From positions 1 through 64,000 of the forward strand of contig CAILZB010000111.1 of the NCBI GenBank assembly GCA_903838565.1: DNA of 64,000 bases. Direction: 5' to 3'. Below the pieces are notes generated by a model. It made no database searches. It was given only the letters and a program-made list of their open reading frames with translations, and was not told the origin of the DNA. The DNA comes from an uncultured beta proteobacterium. GTDB lineage: Bacteria; Pseudomonadota; Gammaproteobacteria; Burkholderiales; Burkholderiaceae_C. A program made the position numbers and the translations under genes. Below are positions 43,454-51,439 of the stretch, piece after piece. Position 1 is the stretch's first letter, and every line of letters begins with the position of its first letter.

Positions 43454-45862
43454 CCTTGCCCCGAAGCCATTGAGCACGGTGCGTATCGTCTTGTAGGCGA
43501 TCAGCAGGTCCAGAGCCATGGAGTAGTGGGCCACGTAGTAGAGGTCATAGCTGAGCTTGACCACGGTTTCTTCCTCGCTGTCGGCGTAGCCTTGCTGCAT
43601 CTGGGCCCAACCGGTCAGGCCGGGGCGCACCAGGTGTCGGTAGGTGTAGGCGGGGATGCCGGTGGCAAAGGCCTCCACAAACTGTGTCTGCTCCGGGCGT
43701 GGACCGATCAGGCTCATGTTGCCCAGCAGCACGTTCCACAGTTGCGGCAGTTCGTCCAGGCGCCAGCGGCGGATGTGCCGTCCCACGCGGGTAATGCGCT
43801 CGTCCTGCAGTTGTGCAAAGCGCGCCGGTTGGGGCTGGCTGTGGTGGCGCATGCTGCGAAATTTCCAGAGCCGAAAACTGCGACCATCGCGCCCGACCCG
43901 GCTTTGGCTGAACAGAACGGGGCCGGGAGAGTCCAATTTGACGACCAGGGCCACCAATAGACACAACGGCAGCCACAGCGGCGCCAAGGCCAATACCAGC
44001 GCCACATCCAGGGCCCGCTTGACTACGTCATAAGCCGGGTTGCCGTCGAGTTGCCAGAGTTCGTCCTGATCCGATGGCAGCATCTTGCGCCCGCTCAGCA
44101 ATTCGGCCACGGCCTCCACGCTGTACAGACGCACATGGCTGAGTTTGAGTTTGCTCAGCAGTTGACTGCGCCCGTCACTGACTGGAACGCGGCGATCCAG
44201 CACCACGCCCTCGCAAACCGGTATTTCCCCAGCGGCCACGGAACGCATAGGCCAAGGCACGAGTCGCACTGACTGACCTGCGGTACGGGTCTGTCCAAGC
44301 AGGGTTTGCAATTGTTCTGGGACTCCCTCGTCGAAATACGCCAGCCGCTGAACATGCCTGCGCCCATGCAGCCAGTGACCCAGCGTAAACCAGGCTGTGG
44401 ACAGGGCATACACCAGCAGCACCGCACCGCGGGAATAGGGCAGCTGCAAAATGGCAAAGCCCAGGGGTGTCAGCAAGAACGGTGTCGCGGTTGTCACCAG
44501 CAACAGGCCTGCGCGCTCCGCCGCTGGCAGACCAATGCCGCGATAGAGCCAATGCGCGGCCAGCATATAGGGCACGATGCACCACAGCACGGTTTGCCCA
44601 AACTGATAGGTCACGACATTGGCCTGATTCAGTCCGAATGCGATCAGATAGCTCAGCAGAAACACCGTCACCCCCGTCAGCGACCATTGAAGCTGCGTCG
44701 CTTTTTGACGGGCTGTGGTTGATGCCAAAGTGCTGAAGGCTTCGAGATTGGCGAGCAGTCTGGGCGCCGGGTAGGCCAGTTGCGCATAGCGTGCAGCCAC
44801 GGGCTCGACCATGCGCTGCGGACTGAACTGATCTTCCACTCGTTGACGCGCAGCCTGGCCCAGACGCAGTCGCAAATCGTCATCGTGCGCCAGCAAGAAG
44901 AGGCTGTCTGCCAAAGCAACGGCCTGATTCGGAACCAGCAGCCCATGCGTTCCTGCGTCAATCAACTCACGAATTCCGGGAAGATCACTGGCCACCACCG
45001 CCAAACCGGCGTCCATGGCCTCGAGCACCGATATTGGTAAACCTTCGTGATCAGACATCAAAACAAATATGGCGTGCTGCGAGAGGCGCTGCGCCACATC
45101 TTTGACATTTCCCGTGAAAGTCACTTCTTGCAGACCCAACTGGTGGCACAACGCCTGGTGCAACTTGATGTCGGGCCCGTCTCCAATCAGCGTTGCGGGT
45201 ACTTCATGACCCAGGCGGTCACGCAGCAAGGCCAATGCCAGCAGCAACAGGTCAGGCCGCTTGGGACTGGCCATGCGCGCCACCATCACGATGTGCAGCG
45301 GCTCCTGCGTTGGCCGATGCTGCGTCGCGGCATCAGCCACGGCATTGAAAATCACGCTGACCCGTTCGGCTGAAATTGGCAGGTGCGCCGCCAGTTGACG
45401 CTCATATTCGGAAACGCACACCATGTGGCTGGTGAGCGGCGCCAACGCAAATTCGGTCACCCACGCGGCCCAGCGCTGCAGGCGCGGCACCTCCGGCTTG
45501 AAGCCGAAGCCGTGCACTGTGTAGATTACCGGGATGTTGGCGATGCGCCCCGCAATCCGGGCGACCATGCCCGACATCGCGCTGTGCGCATGAATCACAT
45601 CGGGCTGTTGCTGGCGAAGCACTCGAAGAAGCGCCCGCACGGCCGCCGCTACACGAAATGGCGAGAGGGAGTTAACCAGTTGTGGCAGTTGCAGGACCGC
45701 AATTCCGAGCGAGCTAAGACCCTCACCCAGCACCGTCACGGCTTCGCTTCCTCCAATTGCCGCGACGAACTGCACACGAGTGGCTAAAGACTGGCAAAGC
45801 GCGAGCACATGCGTTTGCGCACCACCGGTCTCGCCCTTGGTGATGAGCAGCATGACCTTCAT
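43451..45862 (-). CDS. GT4 glycosyltransferase fused to a polyprenyl phosphoglycosyltransferase
   Basis: An 803-residue fusion. Residues 1-~370 form a GT4 enzyme ('LLITKGETGGAQTHVLALCQSL', 'MVARMASPKRPDLLLLALALL', 'MSDHEGLPISVLEAMDAGLAVVASDLPGIRELI'). About four hydrophobic segments follow (395-500). Residues ~610-803 are a bacterial sugar transferase with 'YDVVKRALDVALVLALAPLWLPL', 'SPGPVLFSQSRVGRDGRSF', 'LWKFRSM' and 'DELPQLWNVLLGNMSLIGPRPEQ'. One chain thus starts a lipid-linked unit and may add the next sugar. Both active regions look complete. Confidence 0.85.
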   Translation of the reverse strand: MKVMLLITKGETGGAQTHVLALCQSLATRVQFVAAIGGSEAVTVLGEGLSSLGIAVLQLPQLVNSLSPFRVAAAVRALLRVLRQQQPDVIHAHSAMSGMVARIAGRIANIPVIYTVHGFGFKPEVPRLQRWAAWVTEFALAPLTSHMVCVSEYERQLAAHLPISAERVSVIFNAVADAATQHRPTQEPLHIVMVARMASPKRPDLLLLALALLRDRLGHEVPATLIGDGPDIKLHQALCHQLGLQEVTFTGNVKDVAQRLSQHAIFVLMSDHEGLPISVLEAMDAGLAVVASDLPGIRELIDAGTHGLLVPNQAVALADSLFLLAHDDDLRLRLGQAARQRVEDQFSPQRMVEPVAARYAQLAYPAPRLLANLEAFSTLASTTARQKATQLQWSLTGVTVFLLSYLIAFGLNQANVVTYQFGQTVLWCIVPYMLAAHWLYRGIGLPAAERAGLLLVTTATPFLLTPLGFAILQLPYSRGAVLLVYALSTAWFTLGHWLHGRRHVQRLAYFDEGVPEQLQTLLGQTRTAGQSVRLVPWPMRSVAAGEIPVCEGVVLDRRVPVSDGRSQLLSKLKLSHVRLYSVEAVAELLSGRKMLPSDQDELWQLDGNPAYDVVKRALDVALVLALAPLWLPLCLLVALVVKLDSPGPVLFSQSRVGRDGRSFRLWKFRSMRHHSQPQPARFAQLQDERITRVGRHIRRWRLDELPQLWNVLLGNMSLIGPRPEQTQFVEAFATGIPAYTYRHLVRPGLTGWAQMQQGYADSEEETVVKLSYDLYYVAHYSMALDLLIAYKTIRTVLNGFGAR

Positions 45863-45868
45863 CGGGCG

Positions 45869-46425
45869 TCATCTCCCATTAATGGAGTCGACTTCATTAA
45901 ATTCCAAAAAAAGGGAGGCGGAATCTCCAAAGCCAGACAAGCTGTCGGCGCCGATTGAATATGGACCTAGGGACGTGTAGGTGTCCGTTTGAATGACGAG
46001 CCGCAGATAAGTGTACTCAATGTTCGCGTTTGATCGCTTCCGTGGAGTGGCGTTGTTCGAGCTGAACCCCTTGGGATACAAGGGCGCCAAGCCTTCGGCC
46101 TGCTGTTGCTGCACCGCCTCCTCCATGCTCACGGCGTTTACGACCAATTCGAAGTGCTCCAGGATTTCGCTCTCGTTGCATTCAATGAAGTGTTTGACGG
46201 ACTCATTGGCCAGCAACTTGGCGATAAAGCCCTTGGCCAGTACCAGGTTCAAGAGGTCCGAGCTGTAGTGTTGCTCGGCGTCTTTGAACTGGGTATGCAC
46301 CTGGTTCATTTCCTTTTCCAGCTCGGCAATTTGCTCCATGGGCGGCGCTTTAGGCCCGGTCGCCGGTTTTGAGTCGTGGCGCTGTTCGGGTGGGGTGGCC
46401 GAGATGGCTCGGTCTATGCAGCAAC
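45869..46425 (-). pseudogene. C-terminal fragment of a ParB-like protein
   Basis: On the minus strand the residues 'SATPPEQRHDSKPATGPKAP' and 'MEQIAELEKEMNQVHTQFKDAEQHYSSDLLNLVLAKGFIAKLLANESVKHFIECNESEILEHFELVV' in outline match the C-terminal part of ParB-like proteins of the kind cut at 34877. No N-terminal domain or ribosome site precedes them. After 'NAVSMEEAVQQQ' the frame runs into ~70 residues of unrelated sequence and stops 6 bp before the fusion glycosyltransferase start. About 100 central residues are missing between the two fragments. Confidence 0.65.
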
Positions 46426-46475
46426 GCCTTCCCAGCGACCTTGCTAGCGGATACCGCCGACCAGAGACTCGGTGA

Positions 46476-46727
46476 TCACTTCAGCTCGCCGAACGATGGC
46501 ATATTGCCTCGTGCGTTGCGAGCTTTGATCCAGACTGCCGTTTCGGTCGGTGTAGATGGGTCGAATAAATGGACACCGTAGTAGTCGATGTCAGGATTGG
46601 CATTTTCAAACAGCGGGATCGGTTCGATGTCAACAACATCATCAAGACCGCCTTCATATCCATCGAGGACGACTCGAGCGTCGCGCGGATATTTTGATAG
46701 TAATTTGATTAATTCGGAGGCCGTCAT
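46476..46727 (-). CDS. Small hypothetical protein (TA/phage-neighbourhood type)
   Basis: An 83-residue protein starting 'MTASELIKLLSKYPRDARVVLDGYEGGLDDVVDIEPIPL'. The 'D-A-x-V-V-x-D-G-Y-E-G-G-x-D-D' core is widespread in short, uncharacterised proteins of phages and islands. No catalytic motif is visible. It is divergent from a DUF2442 gene 91 bp away. I assign no function; the family-like core supports it as a real gene. Confidence 0.6.
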   Translation of the reverse strand: MTASELIKLLSKYPRDARVVLDGYEGGLDDVVDIEPIPLFENANPDIDYYGVHLFDPSTPTETAVWIKARNARGNMPSFGELK

Positions 46728-46818
46728 GCCATCTATCCTAGCCTACCTGGGGAAGTTTGAAAACGCGAATATTCGTCCTGCACAATTCCATTGCATCTGA
46801 GCGCATCACCAGGAGGAA

Positions 46819-47070
46819 ATGAACAACGTAGTTATCAACCTACTTTCTGCCACGCAGACCGGCCCCTATCGAATCCGGCTTGTGTTCGACGACGGCCATG
46901 TTCAAGAGATTGATTTCCAGCCATTTCTCTGCCATGCCCATCACCCGGAAATTCGCGCATACCTTGAGCCAACCCGTTTTGCCGGCTTCAGACTCGCGTA
47001 CGGCGAACTGGTGTGGGGTGACTATGAGCTTTGCTTTCCTATCATGAACCTCTATCGCAATGCAATCTAA
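46819..47070 (+). CDS. DUF2442-domain protein
   Basis: An 83-residue protein with 'YRIRLVFDDGHVQEIDFQPFLCHAHHPEIRAYLEPTRFAGFRLAYGELVWGDYELCFPIMNLY' in outline, the DUF2442 pattern ending in a W-G-x-D-x-x-L/F-x-P motif. Family members often pair with DUF4160 proteins in toxin-antitoxin-like modules; no partner is adjacent. A strong AGGAGG site lies 7 bases before the ATG. It is island-borne and its function is unproven. Confidence 0.75.
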   Translation: MNNVVINLLSATQTGPYRIRLVFDDGHVQEIDFQPFLCHAHHPEIRAYLEPTRFAGFRLAYGELVWGDYELCFPIMNLYRNAI

Positions 47071-47284
47071 CACAACGAAATTTTCGTCTGAAGCGGTGTA
47101 ACTCCGATGACTCCCTCCGTCACCAGTCATACTCCTCGGCGGCTCCGGCACGCAGCGTTGGCTATTGTCCGAGATGGGGCCGTGGCCGGTTCAGTCCATC
47201 TCCTCGTCCACGCACTGCGGCCACTCGTCAAGTCTGATTTTTTCAGCCCCCATGATCAGGTTTGCTCCATTTTGGGTTCGCCAA

Positions 47285-48253
47285 TTAATAGTTCACTTGG
47301 TAGGTGGGCGAAGTCTGAGCACTGAATTTTCTGCGGTCATAGACCCTCGTTGTCGTGATGCTGGCATGTCCCAGCCACTCCTGGACTTGCGCAATATCGG
47401 CGCCATGTTCCAGTGCGCTGGTTGCCGCGGTTGCCCGGAGCGCATGCGGCCCCATGTTTTCACCCTTGATTCCGACCTGGTGCATGTAGCGCACAACCAC
47501 CTCAGAGTAGATGGCGCCTGGTGTCAGCCCTTTCGCCATTCCAATTGCCCGCGAAATGCGAGCAGCTCTAAAAAGGGCACCGTCCACTTCCATGGCATGA
47601 CCTGCGCTTTTCAAGTATTCGTCGACCAACGTTATGGTGTCGTCGCGGCTTGGCACGTAGCGCAACTTTCCCCCTTTGCCCTGAACCTGCAGGTGCCGAA
47701 TTCCCCTGCGTTCAAACAAAAAGTCCTTCACTCGCAACTTGCTCACCTCCTCACGACGCAAAGCGTGAAACAACATCAGTGACAAGATGGCGCGGTCGCG
47801 CTTGCCTTTCAGCGTATCGACGGGCGGCGCATCAAGTAGCGAACGAACCTGCGTATCGCCCAAGGCGGGTGTTTTGCCCTCATAGCTCTGTACGTTGGGC
47901 CGTTTGACCCCTTTCACCGGGTTGTGTGTGACAGCATTGGCATTGCACAGATAGTCAAAAAGCGAGGCCAGCGCCGCCAACTTACGCCGAATCGTGGAAC
48001 TCGCCAGTGCCTGTTTTTCCAGATCGGCGCGCCAAGCCAGAACATGGCCACGCGTCACTGTTCGGAATTCCTCAGGGCGAATCAATCCGACGAATCGCAT
48101 GAAGGCGTTGATATCGTTTCGGTAGGCCCGCCGTGTCTGGGTGCTGTCCAGATTGGCAAACCACTGCACCTCATGCGGCACCTCGGCCAAGCGCTGAAAT
48201 TCGGTCGCGCTCAATGCACGACCCGCACCCACCATCTCAACTTCTTGTGCCAT
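47285..48253 (-). CDS. Xer-like tyrosine recombinase/integrase
   Basis: A 322-residue integrase. SAM-like N-terminal domain (about 20-115, 'STQTRRAYRNDINAFMRFV'); catalytic domain with Arg in 'FHALRREEVSKLRV', His-x-x-Arg in 'GPHALRATAATS', His in 'LGHASITTT' and Tyr in 'RVYDRRK', so it looks active. The ATG at 48253 was chosen over an upstream start because GGAG lies 9 bases ahead and family homology begins nearby. A dif-like inverted repeat lies 16 bp upstream, and two toxin-antitoxin operons follow on the far side. Confidence 0.85.
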   Translation of the reverse strand: MAQEVEMVGAGRALSATEFQRLAEVPHEVQWFANLDSTQTRRAYRNDINAFMRFVGLIRPEEFRTVTRGHVLAWRADLEKQALASSTIRRKLAALASLFDYLCNANAVTHNPVKGVKRPNVQSYEGKTPALGDTQVRSLLDAPPVDTLKGKRDRAILSLMLFHALRREEVSKLRVKDFLFERRGIRHLQVQGKGGKLRYVPSRDDTITLVDEYLKSAGHAMEVDGALFRAARISRAIGMAKGLTPGAIYSEVVVRYMHQVGIKGENMGPHALRATAATSALEHGADIAQVQEWLGHASITTTRVYDRRKFSAQTSPTYQVNY

Positions 48254-48268
48254 ATCTAAGCTCCATAG

Positions 48269-48294
48269 CAATTGATAACATATTTTATCAATTG
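48269..48294. repeat. dif-like inverted repeat: 10-bp arms around a 6-bp centre
   Basis: Arms CAATTGATAA and TTATCAATTG are exact complements, separated by CATATT. The ATAA-N6-TTAT core and 6-bp centre match the layout of Xer dif sites. It sits between the integrase start and the toxin-antitoxin genes. It could be the integrase's own recombination site or an operator. It is very AT-rich against the local background. Confidence 0.55.
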
Positions 48295-48439
48295 TTAAAT
48301 CATGGGCCGACAAAGCGCCCGCGTTCACGCCGCCCATGCGAGACCGCGATGCGCAACTGCATAAGTGATGTGTCCGCAGTGGTACGTTTTACCTTTCGGG
48401 ATGGGCGTATTTAGCCAGCAGCGAATTACCTTGCAAATT

Positions 48440-48465
48440 GATTGCATGTGAATTACAATGCAATC
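48440..48465. promoter_or_regulatory. Inverted repeat, candidate FitAB autoregulatory operator
   Basis: GATTGCAT and ATGCAATC flank 10 bp and end 28 bp before the antitoxin ATG. FitAB-type complexes bind promoter inverted repeats to repress their own operon. A related ATGCAAT palindrome precedes the prlF gene. Confidence 0.5.
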
Positions 48466-48493
48466 ATTGAGATCAATTAGAGGAGGATGCCGG

Positions 48494-48733
48494 ATGTCTT
48501 CAATCACTGTCCGTAATTTACCTGAGGAGACGCACCGTGCCTTGCGTGTGCGCGCCGCGATGGCTGGTCGAAGCACCGAGGCCGAAGTCCGATCCATTCT
48601 TGAAAACATCGCACGACCAGAGGGCCGCATCAAGTTGGGTTCCTTGCTGGCTGAAATCGGCCAGCAGGCTGGGGGGGGCGATTTTGAGATCGAGCGTGAC
48701 AAGTCACCCGCAGAACCGATGAGCTTTGAATGA
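48494..48733 (+). CDS. FitA-like ribbon-helix-helix antitoxin
   Basis: A 79-residue antitoxin. 'SSITVRNLPEETHRALRVRAAMAGRSTEAEVRSILE' is the typical FitA/Arc DNA-binding segment. The C-terminus ('DFEIERDKSPAEPMSFE') would occupy the PIN-toxin active site. GGAGGA precedes the ATG at 48494. The stop overlaps the toxin start by ATGA. The candidate operator lies just upstream, so autoregulation is likely. Confidence 0.85.
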   Translation: MSSITVRNLPEETHRALRVRAAMAGRSTEAEVRSILENIARPEGRIKLGSLLAEIGQQAGGGDFEIERDKSPAEPMSFE

Positions 48734-49155
48734 TTCTTCTCGATACCAACGTCGTTTCTGAACCACTGAAGCTCGCCGGTGATGTAGGCGTGTTGACTTG
48801 GCTAGATGCGCAAGCTATCGAAACACTTTACCTGTCAACGATCAGTCTGGCTGAGTTGCGTTTTGGCATTGCGGCGCTGGCACCGGGCAAACGAAGAGAT
48901 ACGCTCCACACCAGTCTTGAGCAACGCATCTTGCCTTTGTTCGTCGGCCGAATCCTTCCCTTTGATGCAGCAGCCTCCGAAGCCTACGCGGTGCTTCGTG
49001 CAGGTGCGCGAGCCCAGGGGAGAGCCATTGCTCCTGCAGACGGCTACATTGCCGCTACAGCCGCCAGCCATGGTTTGATTGTTGCAACGCGAGACACCGG
49101 CCCTTTTGAAGCTGCTGGCTTGAATGTCATCAACCCTTGGCATACCCAGCACTGA
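48730..49155 (+). CDS. PIN-domain toxin, FitB/VapC type
   Basis: A 141-residue PIN ribonuclease. The acidic metal-binding residues are visible: Asp5 in 'ILLDTNVVSE', Glu42 in 'SLAELRFG', Asp104 in 'APADGYIAAT' and Asp122 in 'VATRDTGPFE'. Such toxins cut RNA (often tRNA) when free of antitoxin. It overlaps fitA by 4 bp. Together with the next pair it would stabilise the island. Confidence 0.87.
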   Translation: MILLDTNVVSEPLKLAGDVGVLTWLDAQAIETLYLSTISLAELRFGIAALAPGKRRDTLHTSLEQRILPLFVGRILPFDAAASEAYAVLRAGARAQGRAIAPADGYIAATAASHGLIVATRDTGPFEAAGLNVINPWHTQH

Positions 49156-49208
49156 CGGACTGCACAAATTCCGCCGATTTTGGCTTAGGCTTAGTATCCC
49201 TTGCCAGC

Positions 49209-49718
49209 CTACCGGGTGCCACCCTTTCCTCGCGCAATACCTGTTTGACCGCCATACTGCTGACACTCAGCGAGTAGTTGCGCCCAATCGTCCGGCGGGT
49301 GGCCGCTTTCCAGCATTTTTCGAAAAACCAAGTAGGCGTCATCGCCGCTCTCGTACGCACGTTTTGTATCTTCGTCGTTGACCCAAGCAAAAACGATGAT
49401 CTTGCTTGACGCGTGAAACCGAAAGAAGAGTCGATATTGCTGGAAGAACTTGGCGCGGAACCAGTGTTTATGGCCTTCCCCCAGGGTGTTGCCTTGGCGG
49501 TATTCTGGCCGCGTCGGGTCTTGCGGGATGACGTCGAAAGCCAGCTTTGTGATGGCCGCCAACCGCTTGCTGGCGTTCTTCGTCACGTACCAAACTGGGT
49601 CTTTTTGTTTCAAAGTCTCAACCTGCCGGGTTACGGCCTCGACTTGCGCAAGAAAAAGCGGATGAGAAAAAACCGTCCAACCGTGGATGACCAATGGCGA
49701 AATTTTGTCTGCGCTCAT
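49209..49718 (-). CDS. yhaV: YhaV-family mRNA interferase toxin
   Basis: A 169-residue RelE-superfamily toxin with the YhaV pattern: 'LVIHGWTVFSHPLFLAQVEAVTRQVETLKQKDP', 'QDPTRPEYRQGNTLGEGHKHWFRAKFFQQYRLFFRFHASSKIIVFAWVNDEDTKRAYES' in outline. E. coli YhaV is a ribosome-associated RNase. Its start overlaps the antitoxin stop by ATGA. It converges on the fitB gene. The last ~25 residues (QTGIARGKGGTR) are variable. Confidence 0.87.
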   Translation of the reverse strand: MSADKISPLVIHGWTVFSHPLFLAQVEAVTRQVETLKQKDPVWYVTKNASKRLAAITKLAFDVIPQDPTRPEYRQGNTLGEGHKHWFRAKFFQQYRLFFRFHASSKIIVFAWVNDEDTKRAYESGDDAYLVFRKMLESGHPPDDWAQLLAECQQYGGQTGIARGKGGTR

Positions 49719-50044
49719 TCATCGGTGGCCAGCAGTGCGGCGTCGAAATCGACCGCGATATCACCAACCAGGTTCTGAAGTCGGCGAACGAGGCCAGCGT
49801 CTACCGATTGCAAGCGCTCAGGGTGTGCGGCAATGTCGCTGGCAAGGAAGCCCAAGAACTGGCCAAGCATCGGGTCGTCCCCTTGCACGGCGGTCGCACG
49901 CGTTAGCACGACTTCTCCGCTGGAGCGGATGGTGTAGTGGATTTTGTCGCGCTTGCCCAGCTTGAGTACGTCACGCACGGTTTGTGGAACGGTGGTTTGG
50001 TAACGGTCGGTTAGCGACGATTCGACTTCAAGGATGGCTGGCAT
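49715..50044 (-). CDS. prlF: PrlF/SohA-family antitoxin
   Basis: A 109-residue antitoxin with an N-terminal AbrB-like swapped-hairpin domain ('ESSLTDRYQTTVPQTVRDVLKLGKRDKIHYTIRSSGEVVLTRA' in outline), the PrlF hallmark. The C-terminal region binds the toxin. The ATG at 50044 has GGAG 9 bases upstream; the longer frame to 50185 lacks homology. A palindrome 33 bp upstream is the likely operator for the prlF-yhaV operon. Confidence 0.83.
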   Translation of the reverse strand: MPAILEVESSLTDRYQTTVPQTVRDVLKLGKRDKIHYTIRSSGEVVLTRATAVQGDDPMLGQFLGFLASDIAAHPERLQSVDAGLVRRLQNLVGDIAVDFDAALLATDE

Positions 50045-50076
50045 TTCGCACTCCAAATTCACAATTGACCGAAGGT

Positions 50077-50090
50077 AATGCAATTGCATT
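50077..50090. promoter_or_regulatory. 14-bp perfect palindrome, candidate PrlF operator
   Basis: AATGCAATTGCATT, extended by GG/CC with one mismatch per side, lies in the prlF promoter region. AbrB-type antitoxins bind palindromes in their promoters. The core resembles the fitA site at 48440-48465. Confidence 0.5.
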
Positions 50091-50232
50091 GCCGCGTCAA
50101 GCGATGGGATGAACTCTAAAGCCGGATCCTCAGGCGTAGAACTCGCCGTTTCCACCCACGATGGCATGGTTCCAAAATGCTGCATCCATGTAGCGCGCAG
50201 CCATGGCGTCCATGTCCACCTTGGGCTCTGTG

Positions 50233-50251
50233 AGAACTCGGTCTGAGTTCT
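50233..50251. repeat. 7-bp inverted repeat downstream of the 50274 gene
   Basis: AGAACTC and GAGTTCT are exact complements around GGTCT. It lies 22 bp after the stop of the leftward gene at 50274 and well before prlF. There is no T-run, so a weak terminator or protein site are both possible. The surrounding 50045-50273 shows no gene. Confidence 0.35.
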
Positions 50252-50273
50252 ATAGGCATGGTCTGCGGACTCG

Positions 50274-50609
50274 CTACCCCAGATCCGACGCCTTGATCAT
50301 CTCGACTGTTCCCTTGGTCCGCGAGCGGATCTCCTTTGCGTAATGGTCTAGCGCCAACTCAATGGTTAAGTACAGAGGGCCGTCGACGAGGTTCTTTATT
50401 TCTTCAACAACCGCGGGCCGCAGGCGTACTAAGTTCGGTACCCGTCCCGCTGTTTTGCCACGTCCGGTGATCACCACCATTGGCGCCTTAACGTCAACCT
50501 GCGCAGAACCGGGTGCCATCGCAGCTGTTTGGGCGGGGGTCCCTATCTTTACTGCAATGGAGTTGGACAGCGTATAGAAGTTGCTGCCGCCATAGTTGAC
50601 GTTTTGCAT
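50274..50609 (-). CDS. Hypothetical protein with a possible ribbon-helix-helix tail
   Basis: A 111-residue protein. The N-terminal half ('MQNVNYGGSNFYTLSNSIAVKIG') is low in charge and 'VDVKAPMVVITGRGKTAGRVPNLVRLRPAVVEEIKNLVDGPLYLTIELALDHYAKEIRS' in outline follows. The late strand-helix-helix pattern recalls an RHH DNA-binding protein, but this is weak. It reads away from the GATATC-rich region, which could be its promoter. No function is assigned. Confidence 0.5.
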   Translation of the reverse strand: MQNVNYGGSNFYTLSNSIAVKIGTPAQTAAMAPGSAQVDVKAPMVVITGRGKTAGRVPNLVRLRPAVVEEIKNLVDGPLYLTIELALDHYAKEIRSRTKGTVEMIKASDLG

Positions 50610-50640
50610 GGTTGCGGTGCGGGCGTTGTAACGCTCAAAT

Positions 50641-50920
50641 GATATCAGGTACTTGATAAATGAAAGTTAAAGATATCAATAACTTGGTTTTGCATATCTC
50701 ACGATATCAATATTTGGCTTCCAAATGGAATTGGCGCTGGAGTCTTCTCGGCGATCAGCATCGAATGACGCTAGTAGCTTCAGAATATGAGCCGAAAACA
50801 CCTCGGCTATCGCAGTTTTCTTTAGAAAGTCTGCCCTGCCGCCTGTTCATGGGCGAAATTTGTGTTTTCCATTCCTGGAATCCTTGACAACGATGCTCCA
50901 TGATGATATCATTGGATATC
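50641..50920. promoter_or_regulatory. Divergent region with five GATATC palindromes
   Basis: GATATC occurs at 50641, 50672, 50703, 50905 and 50915 in the gap between the leftward gene at 50609 and the HAD gene at 50948. The copies at 50672 and 50703 continue with the same GATATCAATA. The spacing 31 bp, 31 bp, then 10 bp suggests a repeated binding site. A 75-codon frame (50660-50887) overlaps it but lacks a clear ribosome site or known family, so I treat the stretch as regulatory. Confidence 0.4.
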
Positions 50921-50947
50921 TTTCAAGCGACGAAAAAGGATCATGAC

Positions 50948-51439
50948 ATGAGCGAAATTTCAGGCGATCTCAATCTTGGTGGCTGCGTTCTCTTCTTGGA
51001 TTTCGATGGCGTCACTCATCCTGAGCCGGGTGGCAAAGCAGTTGAATTCTGCCGTCTTCCGCTGATCGAAGACGTCCTGCGTGACCATCGCGAGGTGGAT
51101 ATTGTCATCAGCAGTTCCTGGCGCACTGAGTTCAACTTGAACGAGCTCCGTGGATTTTTCTCCGACGATATCGCACCCAGGGTCGTCGGCGTGACGCCAC
51201 CCAACAAGCAACCCACGCAAGACTGGCTGCCCGCAAGTTCAGGCTGCCACGAACGTGAATCGGAATGCGAGTCGTGGATGCGCAAGAACCGGCCCTGGTC
51301 CACCCCGTGGATTGCGCTGGACGACCGGGCGCATTGGTTTCGCCCGGAATGCTCGGACCTGCTGCTGACCTCCTCACGGGTCGGATTTCAGGAATCGGAC
51401 CAGGTCACGCTGCGAGAAATGATCCGAGAGCGCACGTGA
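50948..51439 (+). CDS. HAD-like phosphatase of the RNA-repair-associated type
   Basis: A 163-residue protein with the HAD nucleophile motif 'CVLFLDFDGVTHPEPGG' and 'VDIVISSSWRTEFNLNELRGFF', followed by 'TPWIALDDRAHWFRPECSDLLLTSSRVGF'. This matches the small 'HAD domain in Swiss Army Knife RNA repair' group. The ATG at 50948 follows AAAGGA; an in-frame ATG at 50900 would add 16 residues. It precedes the ATPase-protease pair by 188 bp. The actual substrate is unknown. Confidence 0.72.
   Translation: MSEISGDLNLGGCVLFLDFDGVTHPEPGGKAVEFCRLPLIEDVLRDHREVDIVISSSWRTEFNLNELRGFFSDDIAPRVVGVTPPNKQPTQDWLPASSGCHERESECESWMRKNRPWSTPWIALDDRAHWFRPECSDLLLTSSRVGFQESDQVTLREMIRERT

Noticed and set aside
47071..47284. 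Possible integron attC site after the DUF2442 gene
   Set aside because: A single RYYYAAC-like heptamer is present but no matching GTTRRRY partner with a foldable stem, and the nearby recombinase lacks the IntI-specific insert.
50660..50887. A 75-codon frame upstream of the HAD gene
   Set aside because: No clear ribosome site or family; it overlaps the GATATC cluster, so a regulatory reading is better supported, though a small gene is not excluded.
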